Shown in pieces: positions 19,333 to 28,396 of a stretch of DNA of 64,000 nucleotides (positions within the stretch are counted from its first letter, which is position 1; the number at the start of each line of letters is the position of its first letter). This DNA comes from Lunatimonas salinarum. Its GTDB lineage: Bacteria > Bacteroidota > Bacteroidia > Cytophagales > Cyclobacteriaceae. The stretch covers positions 62,001 through 126,000 of the forward strand of contig NZ_JACVCV010000014.1 in assembly GCF_017811155.1 (NCBI RefSeq), written 5' to 3'. The notes beneath the pieces are model-generated. The model was given only the letters and a program-made list of their open reading frames with translations. It did not search any database and had not been told where the DNA came from. The translations under genes were made by a program, and so were the position numbers.

Positions 19333-19578
19333 ATGCAGATCAGTTACACAACCAAAAAATTACCTTCCGGCAATCTTCAAGTCAAATTTACCGTGGAGGG
19401 CGGCCTAATGCCCAAGTATGGCTATTTATTGATCGAAGGGAACTGTACCGATGAAGAAATCTTCCATGAACTGAGATGCCGTATCTTGATGCGGCAGTCA
19501 TCTAACCTTGATCTGATGAAATTCTCATTCAAAGAGTATTGGAAGGAAGATCATAACTTTTTTATGTATTCTGCCTGA
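19333..19578 (+). CDS. Small protein of unknown function, upstream partner of LexA-like regulator
   Basis: 81 residues from the ATG at 19333; an upstream in-frame extension is excluded because it would start inside the promoter. Not recognised. It is predicted soluble: a beta-like start (MQISYTTKKLPSGNLQVKF), a GYLLIEGNCTDEE segment, and a charged/aromatic C-terminal half. There is no signal peptide or Cys-rich motif. The stop is only 13 bases from the start of the XRE/S24 gene, so the two are translated from one mRNA. Such pairs can be regulator-modulator or stress-response modules, but nothing in the sequence proves it. Confidence 0.65.
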   Translation: MQISYTTKKLPSGNLQVKFTVEGGLMPKYGYLLIEGNCTDEEIFHELRCRILMRQSSNLDLMKFSFKEYWKEDHNFFMYSA

Positions 19579-19591
19579 GAAGGGAGTGGAA

Positions 19592-20359
19592 ATGTATCTG
19601 GCTACAAATATCAGGTTTCTCCGACAGCAGGCGGCAATGACTCAAGAGGTATTGTCAAATCGCCTGGGCATAAAGCGGACAATGATTTCGGCTTACGAGG
19701 ATGGTAGGTCGGAACCAAAGCTAGGCGGGTTGATGATACTTGCAGAGGTTTTTGGTGTAACAGTCGATGAGCTGCTTACAGTCGATCTTTCAAAGAAAGG
19801 TAGGCGGGTGGCAGCCGATATGAATCTTAAAATCCTCGCAATTACAATTGATAGGGATGAGCGAGAAGGGATTTGCATGGTCAGTCAAAGGGCCGCCGCC
19901 GGATACCTAAATGGCTATTCTGACACGGAATATGTGGGTAATTTACCCCAGTTTCACCTACCCAATCTGCCCAAAGATAGAACTTACCGGGCTTTCGAAA
20001 TTAGTGGGGACAGTATGCTTCCCGTTCATCCCGGTACGATTGTCATTGGGGCTTACGTCGAGTCACTTCGGGAGGTGAAAAGTGCCCGAACTTATGTGTT
20101 GGTAACCAAAAGCGAGGGGGTGGTTTATAAGCGGGTATTCAATTACCTGGACGAGAGAGGGAAGTTTTTTTTGGTTTCAGATAATGAAATCTACAAGCCA
20201 TTCGAACTTGACCCCTCCGAGCTGTTGGAGATATGGGAGGCGAAGGCTTTCATCAGTACTGACTTTCCAAGACCTCATGGACAGAATCCCTCCATTACGC
20301 TTGAGGAAATTGCGGAGATGATCCGAGATTTGAAAGCGGAGGTGACTAAGACCAAATAA
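19592..20359 (+). CDS. LexA-like XRE/S24 transcriptional regulator
   Basis: 255 residues from ATG 19592 (a GTG at 19586 is an alternative). N-terminal XRE helix-turn-helix (IRFLRQQAAMTQEVLSNRLG, ~7-62) and C-terminal S24 protease-like domain. Catalytic dyad candidates are Ser141 in EISGDSMLP and Lys180 in VVYKRV; the linker holds an Ala-Gly bond in QRAAAGYL (103-104), where LexA-type proteins self-cleave. Spacing of cleavage site, Ser and Lys is close to that in E. coli LexA. So this is probably a repressor inactivated by self-cleavage, perhaps in response to DNA damage. The last ~30 residues form a charged helix. Confidence 0.85.
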   Translation: MYLATNIRFLRQQAAMTQEVLSNRLGIKRTMISAYEDGRSEPKLGGLMILAEVFGVTVDELLTVDLSKKGRRVAADMNLKILAITIDRDEREGICMVSQRAAAGYLNGYSDTEYVGNLPQFHLPNLPKDRTYRAFEISGDSMLPVHPGTIVIGAYVESLREVKSARTYVLVTKSEGVVYKRVFNYLDERGKFFLVSDNEIYKPFELDPSELLEIWEAKAFISTDFPRPHGQNPSITLEEIAEMIRDLKAEVTKTK

Positions 20360-20610
20360 AAGCGCTCCGTACTGCCGTTGGTGCAGCAGGTCGAAGCTTG
20401 CAATCGTCCGGTAGTCGTGAATCATCGGCAAAATTTATTCTTTGCTTCTTGGGCGGACTGGTACGAATGGAAGTCAGGCTTCTGCGATTTTGGCCCGTTG
20501 GTTGTTTCCATTCCCTGAGCGGATAAATCCAAGTCCATCACTTTTCAATCGGCTCACGTCAATGCCTGTTGTTTTCTATTTTTGTGGTCTTTTTCGCCGC
20601 AAGCATCTCT

Positions 20611-21384
20611 TTAAGTCGCCGGCTTATTCATATTTTCAAAGTGTTTCTGAATCTGCCCTTTGGCATCAAAAGCATCGTCCAAGTTGTGCACACCCTTGCT
20701 GAAATCATGCCATAGGCCATCGCCCACATCGATGTAGTTTCCCCGCTTGGTAGGTTCAGATGCTTTGGCAATTTCATAATCATAGTCCGGGAGATAGATA
20801 TTGGCAAGTAAATCCTTTGCTTCTTCCCATCCCAAGCTCAGCGGCGAGCCGTTTAGGGATAAGTCTATTTTTCGGGTAGCAAATTTAACCGTCATATCGT
20901 AAAGCCACACATGATCGGTGGTAATGGATTTGAAGCGAATCTGAAGAGGACTTTCCCGTTTGCTGACTTCATAGATGGCTTGGACAAATTCTTGGGCAAG
21001 GTACTGCCACTCATTTTGGTTGGAAGGAATACTTCTTACAAGTTTACCGTGTAGATCCTTGGCAAGTAGCCGGATGCCTCCATTATCGCCCAATTGCTTT
21101 TGGTTAGACCATTTACTTTGGGAGTATAGTTTCTTGAAAGGAGCTTCCCAAATCTTCGGGATCTCGCCAACGAATTTGAAATCATCTTCCAGTGTAAATC
21201 CTTCGTTGGTGATTTCCGCTTCGGAAAGCTCTTCTCTGTGGAGATAAGTCAAGTCAAACTGAGTGTTGACGAAATTCCGATCGAAGCTGAGCTTTAGCTT
21301 ATAAACATGGTTGAAGGGAGGCGGAATGTCGCCCGTGCTGTAGTCCAGTTCCAGTCGTATGATATCCTCCGATTTTAGGTGCAT
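20611..21384 (-). CDS. Uncharacterised 257-residue protein
   Basis: No family recognised. No signal peptide or membrane segment, so probably cytosolic. The composition is that of a normal soluble protein (alternating strands and helices, many aromatic and acidic residues), and the long open frame supports a real gene. Between it and the upstream XRE gene (convergent) are 251 bases in which nothing is recognised. A TAATTTTG box (plus-strand CAAAATTA at 21410-21417) lies ~26 bases before the ATG and could be its promoter. Confidence 0.7.
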   Translation of the reverse strand: MHLKSEDIIRLELDYSTGDIPPPFNHVYKLKLSFDRNFVNTQFDLTYLHREELSEAEITNEGFTLEDDFKFVGEIPKIWEAPFKKLYSQSKWSNQKQLGDNGGIRLLAKDLHGKLVRSIPSNQNEWQYLAQEFVQAIYEVSKRESPLQIRFKSITTDHVWLYDMTVKFATRKIDLSLNGSPLSLGWEEAKDLLANIYLPDYDYEIAKASEPTKRGNYIDVGDGLWHDFSKGVHNLDDAFDAKGQIQKHFENMNKPAT

Positions 21385-21437
21385 GCCAGATAGTTTTTTT
21401 CCGAAGGGACAAAATTAGCCCATTGCCACTAAAAATG

Positions 21438-21471
21438 TTGCGTAAAAGGAAATTTAGTGTCGTTATATTTG
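21438..21471 (+). promoter_or_regulatory. Promoter for the 2OG oxygenase gene
   Basis: TTG at 21438-21440 and TATATTTG at 21464-21471 (exact TAnnTTTG). The 23-base spacer is at the long end of the known range. The ATG follows at 21494. Confidence 0.5.
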
Positions 21472-21493
21472 TAGCCTAGTTTAGGGATTTCGT

Positions 21494-22129
21494 ATGCAAG
21501 AGGACGGTCAAATCATGGGTGAACAGAATAGCTTTATTGCCCAATCACTATATGAGCGGGGATGGGTAGTGGTAGATCATTATGTCCCAGAACCGTTAAG
21601 AGTAGCCTTATCCCAGGAAAAACGACAACTCCTATCCCATGGAGAATTCCGTCATGCAGGAATTGGCAAGGGGGATTCATTTGCCATTCGGCCGGAAATA
21701 CGAAGCGACAAGGTTTTCTGGATGGATGAATCCGACCTATCGCAGACACAGGCCGCTTATTGGAAGCTTATGGACGAACTGAGGCATACGATCAATCAGC
21801 GGTGCTTTTTGGGGCTTCGTTCGTTTGAATGCCACTTTGCCATTTATCCTCCCGGATCATTCTATCTTCGTCATTTAGATCAGTTTCAGGCAGTTAAATA
21901 CCGGGTTGTAACGGTGATTTTATACCTTAACGATGACTGGAAGGAAGACGATGGAGGTGCCCTGCGGATTTATCTACCCGCAACGGACGGAGAGGAGTCC
22001 TACACCGACATTCTGCCGGAGAGTGGGAGATTGGTGGTATTCCTGAGCGGGGAAATCCCGCATGAAGTATTGCCTACCGTCAGGGAACGTGCCAGTATTA
22101 CCGGCTGGTTTCGGGATGTGGCCTATTAA
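21494..22129 (+). CDS. 2OG-Fe(II) oxygenase (prolyl-hydroxylase-like)
   Basis: 211 residues. Double-stranded beta-helix dioxygenase using 2-oxoglutarate, O2 and Fe(II). Iron ligands: His and Asp in YLRHLDQF (~residues 118-120) and the distal His in GEIPHEVLP (~191). The 2OG-binding Arg lies in RASITGWF. The region around LYLNDDWKEDDGGALRIY closely resembles bacterial SM-20/PHD-type prolyl hydroxylases, some of which modify EF-Tu (known for Pseudomonas). Target here unknown. An alternative ATG lies at 21515. Confidence 0.9.
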   Translation: MQEDGQIMGEQNSFIAQSLYERGWVVVDHYVPEPLRVALSQEKRQLLSHGEFRHAGIGKGDSFAIRPEIRSDKVFWMDESDLSQTQAAYWKLMDELRHTINQRCFLGLRSFECHFAIYPPGSFYLRHLDQFQAVKYRVVTVILYLNDDWKEDDGGALRIYLPATDGEESYTDILPESGRLVVFLSGEIPHEVLPTVRERASITGWFRDVAY

Positions 22130-22133
22130 ACAT

Positions 22134-22553
22134 TTATAGTCTCATTCGGATGGACATTTTTCTTGGTGCTTCCTTCAGGGTAAAAGCGGCTTTTTCAAAG
22201 GCAGGAGGGCCGAAAACACCTCGGACATCGTTTGAAAAGCCATAAGGGTCTTTTGGGATTCCAAAGGGTCCGGTTCTAAAAAGCCCATCACCATCGTGGT
22301 CATGAAAAGTAGAAATAGCGTAGATACCTACCGGTAGACCTTTGATGGACAAATCTGCTTTGCCGTTACTTATGGGGACTTTGAAGCTGCGATAGGCTTT
22401 GGATGGAGTATTTGGAAAACCATCCGGCTGATTGAAAAGAAGCACATGTACGGTGCCTTCGTTGTGCGGCAGATGGGTGAAAGTTACATTGAAATGACTG
22501 TTGATAGGTGTACTCATGCAGAAATACAGGATCAAAAAGACTAACTGATTCAT
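22134..22553 (-). CDS. DUF2141 family secreted protein
   Basis: 139 residues. N-terminal hydrophobic signal (residues ~1-19). The family block HDHDGDGLFRTGPFGIPKDP followed by YGFSND is clear. DUF2141 proteins are exported beta-sandwich proteins of unknown role, common in Bacteroidetes. The start codon overlaps the end of menE by 4 bases, so it is translated from the same message as menE. The link to menaquinone synthesis is positional only. Confidence 0.85.
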   Translation of the reverse strand: MNQLVFLILYFCMSTPINSHFNVTFTHLPHNEGTVHVLLFNQPDGFPNTPSKAYRSFKVPISNGKADLSIKGLPVGIYAISTFHDHDGDGLFRTGPFGIPKDPYGFSNDVRGVFGPPAFEKAAFTLKEAPRKMSIRMRL

Positions 22554-23653
22554 TTGAGGAAAGGTTTCAGGGTTTCCGGTTTGTTGATTTTGGATGATGA
22601 GGTCATCTTGAAGGTGTCAACGGTGAAAATCTGCTTAGGGATGTGGTATTTGGGAAGATGAAGGTTGATGGTGATTAAAAAATCATTCAAATCTGGATTT
22701 TTGGTTGTCACCCCTTCCGTGACCAATAACAAGGCTTCGCCGAGTAAACTGTCAGCTACCTTCCAGATAAAGTACCGATTATGTGGAAAATATTTCCGCC
22801 AGTAGGGCTCTATTTCCGCCTCAATCACCTCCGGATAGAGCTTGACTCCCCCCGAGTTAACGACGAAATCTGCACGCCCCTGCCATTCAAAGGTATTGTC
22901 GCCTACAAAGGTTACCACATCCTTGGTATAGATTGTTTTGGCAATCGCCATTGGGGCTTTTATGACCAAAGTACCGGATTCAGAAAGGGATAGCTTGACT
23001 CCCGGTAGGGCCTTATAAAGGAGTGGCCCGGGTGCTTTGAGGTCAGCCAAAGCAATGTGAGACACCGTTTCCGTCATTCCAAAGGTCTGATAAACCCGCC
23101 CTTTTAGTGACTTTGTTTTTTGCCGCAATGTCGGAGGCGTCGGGGCGCCGCCAACGAGTAGGTTGGCTATTCGATTTAGCATCTTAAATCCGTCCGCATT
23201 TTCCAAGCTTGCCTGCAGCTGCATGGGTACCACGGCACCGAAGTCGATGTCCATATCGCTGATAGGGCTGCTAATGACCGAACTGGGAGTGCTTAGAAGA
23301 AGAAGGCCCTTCCATTCCATAGCCCGTACTAGCATCATTTTGCCGGCTATCATATCCGTGTTTAGATTACACAGTAGCACACAGCCTAATCGGAGGCCCA
23401 GTTGCTTTTTAGTCGCAGCTGCGCTTTTGCGCATCAGTTCCCGGTGTACCCGGATTTCTTTCGGAGGGCCGGTAGATCCGGAAGTATTCAGGGTAAAATA
23501 CTCCTGTCCATTCAGCCATTGTTGGCAAAAGCGTAGCGCAGATTCCCAGGCTTGATCGTCTACTTTCCAATCTCCACGCCTTATTTCATCGAAGGTGAGT
23601 AAATTGGAAGGGGTAATAACCAGTTCTCTTATTGTACTGCGGTAGGAGCTCAA
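22550..23653 (-). CDS. menE: o-Succinylbenzoate-CoA ligase (MenE-like, AMP-binding)
   Basis: 367 residues from a TTG start; no upstream ATG is available and the first conserved residues follow directly. Adenylate-forming ligase: P-loop TLNTSGSTGPPKE (~58-70), the YQTFGMTETVSHIAL motif (~190) and the GRADFVVNSGGVKLYPEVIE hinge. It is shorter than typical MenE (~450-490 residues), as in other Bacteroidetes. The assignment rests on size, motifs and the divergent menB gene 129 bases away. It activates o-succinylbenzoate for menaquinone synthesis. The other men genes are not in the window. Confidence 0.85.
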   Translation of the reverse strand: MSSYRSTIRELVITPSNLLTFDEIRRGDWKVDDQAWESALRFCQQWLNGQEYFTLNTSGSTGPPKEIRVHRELMRKSAAATKKQLGLRLGCVLLCNLNTDMIAGKMMLVRAMEWKGLLLLSTPSSVISSPISDMDIDFGAVVPMQLQASLENADGFKMLNRIANLLVGGAPTPPTLRQKTKSLKGRVYQTFGMTETVSHIALADLKAPGPLLYKALPGVKLSLSESGTLVIKAPMAIAKTIYTKDVVTFVGDNTFEWQGRADFVVNSGGVKLYPEVIEAEIEPYWRKYFPHNRYFIWKVADSLLGEALLLVTEGVTTKNPDLNDFLITINLHLPKYHIPKQIFTVDTFKMTSSSKINKPETLKPFLK

Positions 23654-23782
23654 TCTTATTAGGGATTATGGATTATAAAAGCGTTGTCAAATTCAGCTGA
23701 AATCACCTCCTGAGCGAATCACTAGTCAAAATTCGCAAAAAATTCATGCAAGGCTATTATCTTGCACATAAAAATTACGATC

Positions 23783-24619
23783 ATGATCCATTGGAAGACG
23801 GTAAAGGAGTTTGAAGATATCACGTATAAGAAAAGCAACGGGGTTGCCCGGATTGCGTTTAATCGTCCAGAAGTACGAAATGCATTCCGACCAAGGACTA
23901 CCAGCGAATTATACGATGCTTTTCTGGATGCCCGGGAAGACACATCAATTGGGGTGGTGCTGCTTTCAGCAGAAGGGCCGTCACCCAAGGACGGCGTGTA
24001 TGCGTTTTGCAGCGGAGGGGATCAACGTGCGCGAGGGCATCAGGGGTATGTGGGAGAGGATGGCATGCATCGATTAAACATCCTAGAGGTACAGCGTCTC
24101 ATCCGTTTTATGCCAAAGGTGGTCATCGCAGTGGTTCCGGGATGGGCTGTGGGAGGAGGGCATAGCCTCCACGTGGTCTGTGACCTGACGATCGCAAGCA
24201 AGGAACATGCGATTTTTAAGCAAACCGACGCAGACGTGACGAGCTTTGATGGCGGATATGGTTCGGCTTACTTGGCCAAGATGGTGGGCCAAAAGCGAGC
24301 ACGAGAGATCTTTTTTCTTGGCAGAAACTACAGTGCGCAAGAAGCCTATGATATGGGCATGGTCAATGCAGTAGTCCCTCACGCCGAATTGGAGGACACC
24401 GCTTACGAGTGGGCGCAAGAGATACTTGCCAAGTCTCCAACGTCCATTAAGATGCTAAAATTCGCTTTTAACCTGACCGACGATGGACTGGTGGGTCAAC
24501 AAGTCTTCGCAGGGGAAGCTACCCGATTGGCGTACATGACCGAAGAGGCAAAAGAAGGAAGGAATGCATTTTTGGAAAAGCGCAAACCTAACTTTAAACA
24601 CATCAAGTGGATCCCTTGA
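23783..24619 (+). CDS. menB: 1,4-dihydroxy-2-naphthoyl-CoA synthase
   Basis: 278 residues from the ATG at 23783 (MIHWKTVKEFEDITYKK). Crotonase fold. MenB-specific features: the FCSGGDQRARG loop, PGWAVGGGHSLHVVCD forming the oxyanion pocket, TDADVTSFDGGYGS, and the C-terminal KRKPNFKHIKWIP tail. It closes o-succinylbenzoyl-CoA to DHNA-CoA in the cytosol. Divergent from menE; the two probably share the 129-base control region. Confidence 0.97.
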   Translation: MIHWKTVKEFEDITYKKSNGVARIAFNRPEVRNAFRPRTTSELYDAFLDAREDTSIGVVLLSAEGPSPKDGVYAFCSGGDQRARGHQGYVGEDGMHRLNILEVQRLIRFMPKVVIAVVPGWAVGGGHSLHVVCDLTIASKEHAIFKQTDADVTSFDGGYGSAYLAKMVGQKRAREIFFLGRNYSAQEAYDMGMVNAVVPHAELEDTAYEWAQEILAKSPTSIKMLKFAFNLTDDGLVGQQVFAGEATRLAYMTEEAKEGRNAFLEKRKPNFKHIKWIP

Positions 24620-24621
24620 GT

Positions 24622-25842
24622 CTAAATGCCGAATTCGACTTGAAAGGTTCCTGTAACGCCGGATGACAGACCCTCAATGGAGGAGGTTCTTTCAACCCAT
24701 CGGTAGCCAAAGTTTGCTTGCACCTTGATCCGATGGCCGTTTAGGTATCGGGTGAACCCGAGCAACAGCTCGTCGATATCGGCCTCTAGGGACTGCAGTT
24801 GTTCCTCCGTTGTGATGAAAGCATATCTTATTGCCAGTTCACTCTTACGGGAGACCATCTTGCTCACTTGATTATTTATTCCATAGCCAACGTAAACGTG
24901 TCGGGTCAACCCCTCCGCATTTTCGGTGATGGGGTTGGCCGTGCTTCGTTTCATGTATTCCGAGGAGATCGCCCATCCAGCATATTTGAACACACCGTCA
25001 ATAATAAGACTGTTCAGGTTTCGGTCTTCGTAAAGTACCAAGCCCGTTTGCCCTCCGGCTCTAATGGCTTTGTGGTTTCTGCTGACTGTGGCCGCTATCG
25101 ATAGTTTAGGTTTTTGTTCAAACTGTATGTCTCCCTCTGAATAATCACCGTTATTCAGGAATTTTCCAAAGGGAAGAAACTCCAACCTGCCGGTGTAGGC
25201 AAATCCATCGTTGTTGTTAAATGCATTTCTCCCCTGTCCGGTACTGATTGCTCCCTTAATCATCAGTAGGGACTCCTCCATTAGGGGTTGTGTATAATAT
25301 CCGAAGATTCCAAAGTCTCTATCGATGTTGAAAAATGCGTTGGCGATTGATCGATCGGCAAACTGCAGGTTTCCAGAGCTTACTACCCGTTGCCGGTTTC
25401 CGGGAAGTTTGGATTGGCCAAAGCCCACGTAAAACCGATCAGAGAACGTATAATATACGATGGCGTCTCGCAGTGCTTGTGCAGTGCTACCGGACTCCAG
25501 GTCCATATCTGATCTGGAAAAGGCCATTTGAATATAATATTGGATTTTTGGATTTAGCACATACCCATCCAGTCGCAGCCTCAGCCGCCTTACCTTCATG
25601 TCATACATGTCCACGGAGAAATTGTCCCCTCGGATATTGTTGTATCCGGCTCTGTTCTGAATACGGAATCGAAGGTTCAGCAGAAAGAGGGAATCTTTCT
25701 GGAATCCCAGGCCTTCATTGGTGTTAATAAGTGCTCGTTCGTCTGACTCTACTTTTTGAGCAAAAGCCCCGTTGAAGGCGGAAACAATTAGGGTAAAAAT
25801 TAACAATAGAAGGCATTTTGGGATGCCTGTGGTAATCTTCAT
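24622..25842 (-). CDS. OprP/OprO-type outer-membrane porin (Porin_O_P)
   Basis: 406 residues from ATG 25842 (an upstream in-frame start is ignored because the signal peptide MKITTGIPKCLLLLIFTLIV begins here). The signal ends near NGAFAQ. The mature part is an alternating beta-barrel with the family's typical start (FRIQNRAGYNN, MKVRRLRLRLDGYVLNPKIQYYIQMAFSR). OprP-family porins take up anions such as phosphate; the substrate here is not evident. Its stop is 2 bases from the convergent menB stop. A terminator separates it from aconitase upstream. Confidence 0.85.
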   Translation of the reverse strand: MKITTGIPKCLLLLIFTLIVSAFNGAFAQKVESDERALINTNEGLGFQKDSLFLLNLRFRIQNRAGYNNIRGDNFSVDMYDMKVRRLRLRLDGYVLNPKIQYYIQMAFSRSDMDLESGSTAQALRDAIVYYTFSDRFYVGFGQSKLPGNRQRVVSSGNLQFADRSIANAFFNIDRDFGIFGYYTQPLMEESLLMIKGAISTGQGRNAFNNNDGFAYTGRLEFLPFGKFLNNGDYSEGDIQFEQKPKLSIAATVSRNHKAIRAGGQTGLVLYEDRNLNSLIIDGVFKYAGWAISSEYMKRSTANPITENAEGLTRHVYVGYGINNQVSKMVSRKSELAIRYAFITTEEQLQSLEADIDELLLGFTRYLNGHRIKVQANFGYRWVERTSSIEGLSSGVTGTFQVEFGI

Positions 25843-25922
25843 GGTAATAGGATTAAGGTATTTACGTGCAGGTAGTACTAAAAACAACGGTATTGGACTA
25901 CGAGGGAGCTATGATAATAATA

Positions 25923-25951
25923 AAAGCCAGGTTCCCAATGAACCTGGCTTT
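25923..25951 (-). terminator. Terminator after aconitase gene
   Basis: Perfect 12-bp stem AAAGCCAGGTTC / GAACCTGGCTTT with a 5-base loop. T-rich sequence follows on the minus strand. Confidence 0.85.
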
Positions 25952-25974
25952 CGAATGGATTTAACTCCAGGGTA

Positions 25975-28236
25975 TCAAATTCCTGCTTTGATCAAATTAA
26001 GTGCTGACCCTGCCTTGAACCAGCCGATCTGTCCTTCATTGTAGGTGTGATTTACGCTGATTTGGTGCTTGGAGCCGTCTGCATGGTTTAGCACCACCGT
26101 CAATGGCGTTCCGGGTGCAAAGGTCTCCAGTCCAACAATATCGATCTGATCGTCCTCCTGGATAAGGTCGTAATCAGCTGGATTGTCAAAGGTCAACGCA
26201 AGCATGCCTTGCTTCTTTAAGTTGGTCTCGTGAATACGGGCAAACGACTTTACCAGGATGGCGCGAACGCCCAAGAAACGTGGCTCCATCGCTGCGTGCT
26301 CTCTGGAAGAACCTTCCCCATAGTTTTCATCGCCAACTACAATGGATCCCACGTGGTGGAGTTTGTATTGGCGCTGAACAGCAGGTACTTCACCATACTC
26401 CCCGTTGAGCTGGTTTTTCACTTTGTTGGTTTCACCATTAAATGCGTTCACTGCGCCGATTAGCATGTTGTTGGAGATATTATCTAGGTGACCCCTGTAC
26501 CTCAACCAAGGACCGGCCATTGAAATGTGGTCTGTGGTACATTTTCCCTGAGCTTTGATCAAAAGTTTCAAACCTTTAAGATCCGTACCTTCCCAAGCCG
26601 CAAATGGCGCTAATAGCTGTAGTCTGTCTGAATTAGGGTCCACTAGAACTTCAACTTTGGAACCGTCTTCTGCAGGAGCTTGGTATCCGGCATCTTCCAC
26701 GGCAAACCCTTTGGTAGGTAGCTCCAGACCCATTGGCTCGTCAAGCATCACATTTTGCCCTTCTTCATTTACCAACGTATCTTTCATGGGGTTAAACGTT
26801 AGGTCTCCCGCGATTGCCATGGCAGTCACGATTTCCGGGGAAGCCACAAAAGAGTGGGTGTTCGGGTTGCCGTCCGCCCTTTTGGCAAAATTCCGGTTAA
26901 ATGACGTGATGATAGAGTTTTTTTCCTGCTTTTCAGCACCGTGTCTCGCCCATTGGCCGATACATGGGCCGCAGGCGTTTGCTAATACGACACCCCCCAT
27001 GTTCTCAAATATACCTAGAAAGCCGTCTCGTTCTACCGTAAACCGAACCTGCTCAGAGCCAGGTGTAATGGTGTATTCAGACTTGGCTTTCAATTTTTTA
27101 TCTACCGCTTGTTGTGCAAGCGACGCTGCACGGGAAATGTCCTCATACGATGAATTGGTACAGGATCCAATCAATCCCACTTCCAATTTTTGCGGCCAGC
27201 CGTTTTCTTTTACGGCTTCGCTGAATTTTGAAAGAGGCCACGCTAGGTCTGGCGTGAATGGGCCGTTAATGTGAGGCTCCAGTTCTGAAAGGTTGATCTC
27301 AATGACCTGGTCAAAATACGTTTCAGGATGCTCATATACCTCTGTATCGCCTGTTAAATGGGCTTTGATTCCGTTGGCCAAATCCGCTACCTCGGCTCTA
27401 CCTGTACCACGCAAATAAGCTTCCGACTTTTCGTCGTACCCAAAAATAGAGGTCGTCGCTCCGATTTCAGCTCCCATATTGCAGATGGTGCCTTTTCCGG
27501 TAGCCGACAGGGATCTAGCCCCCTCGCCAAAATACTCCACAATACTGCCTGTTCCACCTTTCACGGTCAAAATACCGGCCACCTTTAGGATTACGTCCTT
27601 TGCAGAGGTCCAGCCCGAAAGTTTTCCCGTTAGCTTCACTCCGATCAATTTAGGAAACTTAAGTTCCCAAGGCAGTCCTGCCATTACGTCGCAAGCATCC
27701 GCACCTCCTACACCAATGGCAACCATACCCAGTCCCCCGGCATTTGGTGTGTGGGAATCGGTACCGATCATCATGCCTCCAGGGAATGCATAATTTTCCA
27801 AGACTACCTGGTGGATGATTCCAGCTCCAGGTTTCCAAAATCCCAGTCCATACTTGTTTGAGACGGAAGCTAGGAAATCATAAACTTCTTTATTTTTATT
27901 TTTTGCTTTTTCCAAATCGGTACTAGCGCCTATTTCTGCTTGGATCAGGTGATCGCAATGCACGGTAGATGGAACAGCTACTTGGGATCTCCCCGCCTGC
28001 ATAAACTGCAACAGCGCCATCTGGGCGGTGGCATCTTGCATAGCTACCCGGTCAGGCTGGAAATCCACGTAGTCCTTGCCTCGCGAATAGGCTTGGTCTG
28101 CATCTCCTTGAGACAAGTGCGCATAAAGGATTTTTTCGGTCAGTGTAAGCGGTTTACCCACTGCCTTTCGGGCTGCTTCTATTTTTGCCGGAAATCCAGC
28201 ATACACAGCCTTGATCATTTCTATATCGAATACCAT
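25975..28236 (-). CDS. Aconitate hydratase (TCA cycle)
   Basis: 753 residues from ATG 28236 ([15 protein letters not shown]), the size of the mitochondrial-type enzyme. Interconverts citrate and isocitrate in the cytosol. [4Fe-4S] ligands are visible: Cys in [14 protein letters not shown] and two Cys in [10 protein letters not shown]. Other conserved blocks: [30 protein letters not shown] and [25 protein letters not shown] box on the minus strand (plus-strand 28282-28289) sits ~46 bases before the start and is the likely -7 element. Confidence 0.97.
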   Translation of the reverse strand: MVFDIEMIKAVYAGFPAKIEAARKAVGKPLTLTEKILYAHLSQGDADQAYSRGKDYVDFQPDRVAMQDATAQMALLQFMQAGRSQVAVPSTVHCDHLIQAEIGASTDLEKAKNKNKEVYDFLASVSNKYGLGFWKPGAGIIHQVVLENYAFPGGMMIGTDSHTPNAGGLGMVAIGVGGADACDVMAGLPWELKFPKLIGVKLTGKLSGWTSAKDVILKVAGILTVKGGTGSIVEYFGEGARSLSATGKGTICNMGAEIGATTSIFGYDEKSEAYLRGTGRAEVADLANGIKAHLTGDTEVYEHPETYFDQVIEINLSELEPHINGPFTPDLAWPLSKFSEAVKENGWPQKLEVGLIGSCTNSSYEDISRAASLAQQAVDKKLKAKSEYTITPGSEQVRFTVERDGFLGIFENMGGVVLANACGPCIGQWARHGAEKQEKNSIITSFNRNFAKRADGNPNTHSFVASPEIVTAMAIAGDLTFNPMKDTLVNEEGQNVMLDEPMGLELPTKGFAVEDAGYQAPAEDGSKVEVLVDPNSDRLQLLAPFAAWEGTDLKGLKLLIKAQGKCTTDHISMAGPWLRYRGHLDNISNNMLIGAVNAFNGETNKVKNQLNGEYGEVPAVQRQYKLHHVGSIVVGDENYGEGSSREHAAMEPRFLGVRAILVKSFARIHETNLKKQGMLALTFDNPADYDLIQEDDQIDIVGLETFAPGTPLTVVLNHADGSKHQISVNHTYNEGQIGWFKAGSALNLIKAGI

Positions 28237-28281
28237 TGGAAATGTATTGTAGTTATGTTGACTTGAAAACTCAATTTCCCG

Positions 28282-28289
28282 CAAAGATA
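28282..28289 (-). promoter_or_regulatory. -7 box for aconitase
   Basis: Minus-strand TATCTTTG, an exact TAnnTTTG match, ~46 bases before the ATG. A TTG at the normal distance is missing, so the -33 element is weak. Confidence 0.45.
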
Positions 28290-28396
28290 TAAAAATCAGC
28301 CAAAAAAATCTGTTTGAACACTCCCTTTAGGTTATTTATAACGAATAAAGCCAAGTCAAAGGCCGTGGAAAAAACGGCACGCTCGCTGATAGGCAA

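Noticed and set aside
20360-20610. Possible gene or RNA between the LexA-like gene and the orphan protein gene
   Set aside because: No open frame, hairpin or motif worth supporting was found.
22550-24619. MenE/MenB as a complete menaquinone operon
   Set aside because: Only these two genes are present and they are divergent; the others must lie elsewhere.
26555-27274. 239-codon open frame opposite aconitase
   Set aside because: Antisense shadow of a conserved gene with low-complexity Ser/Pro composition.
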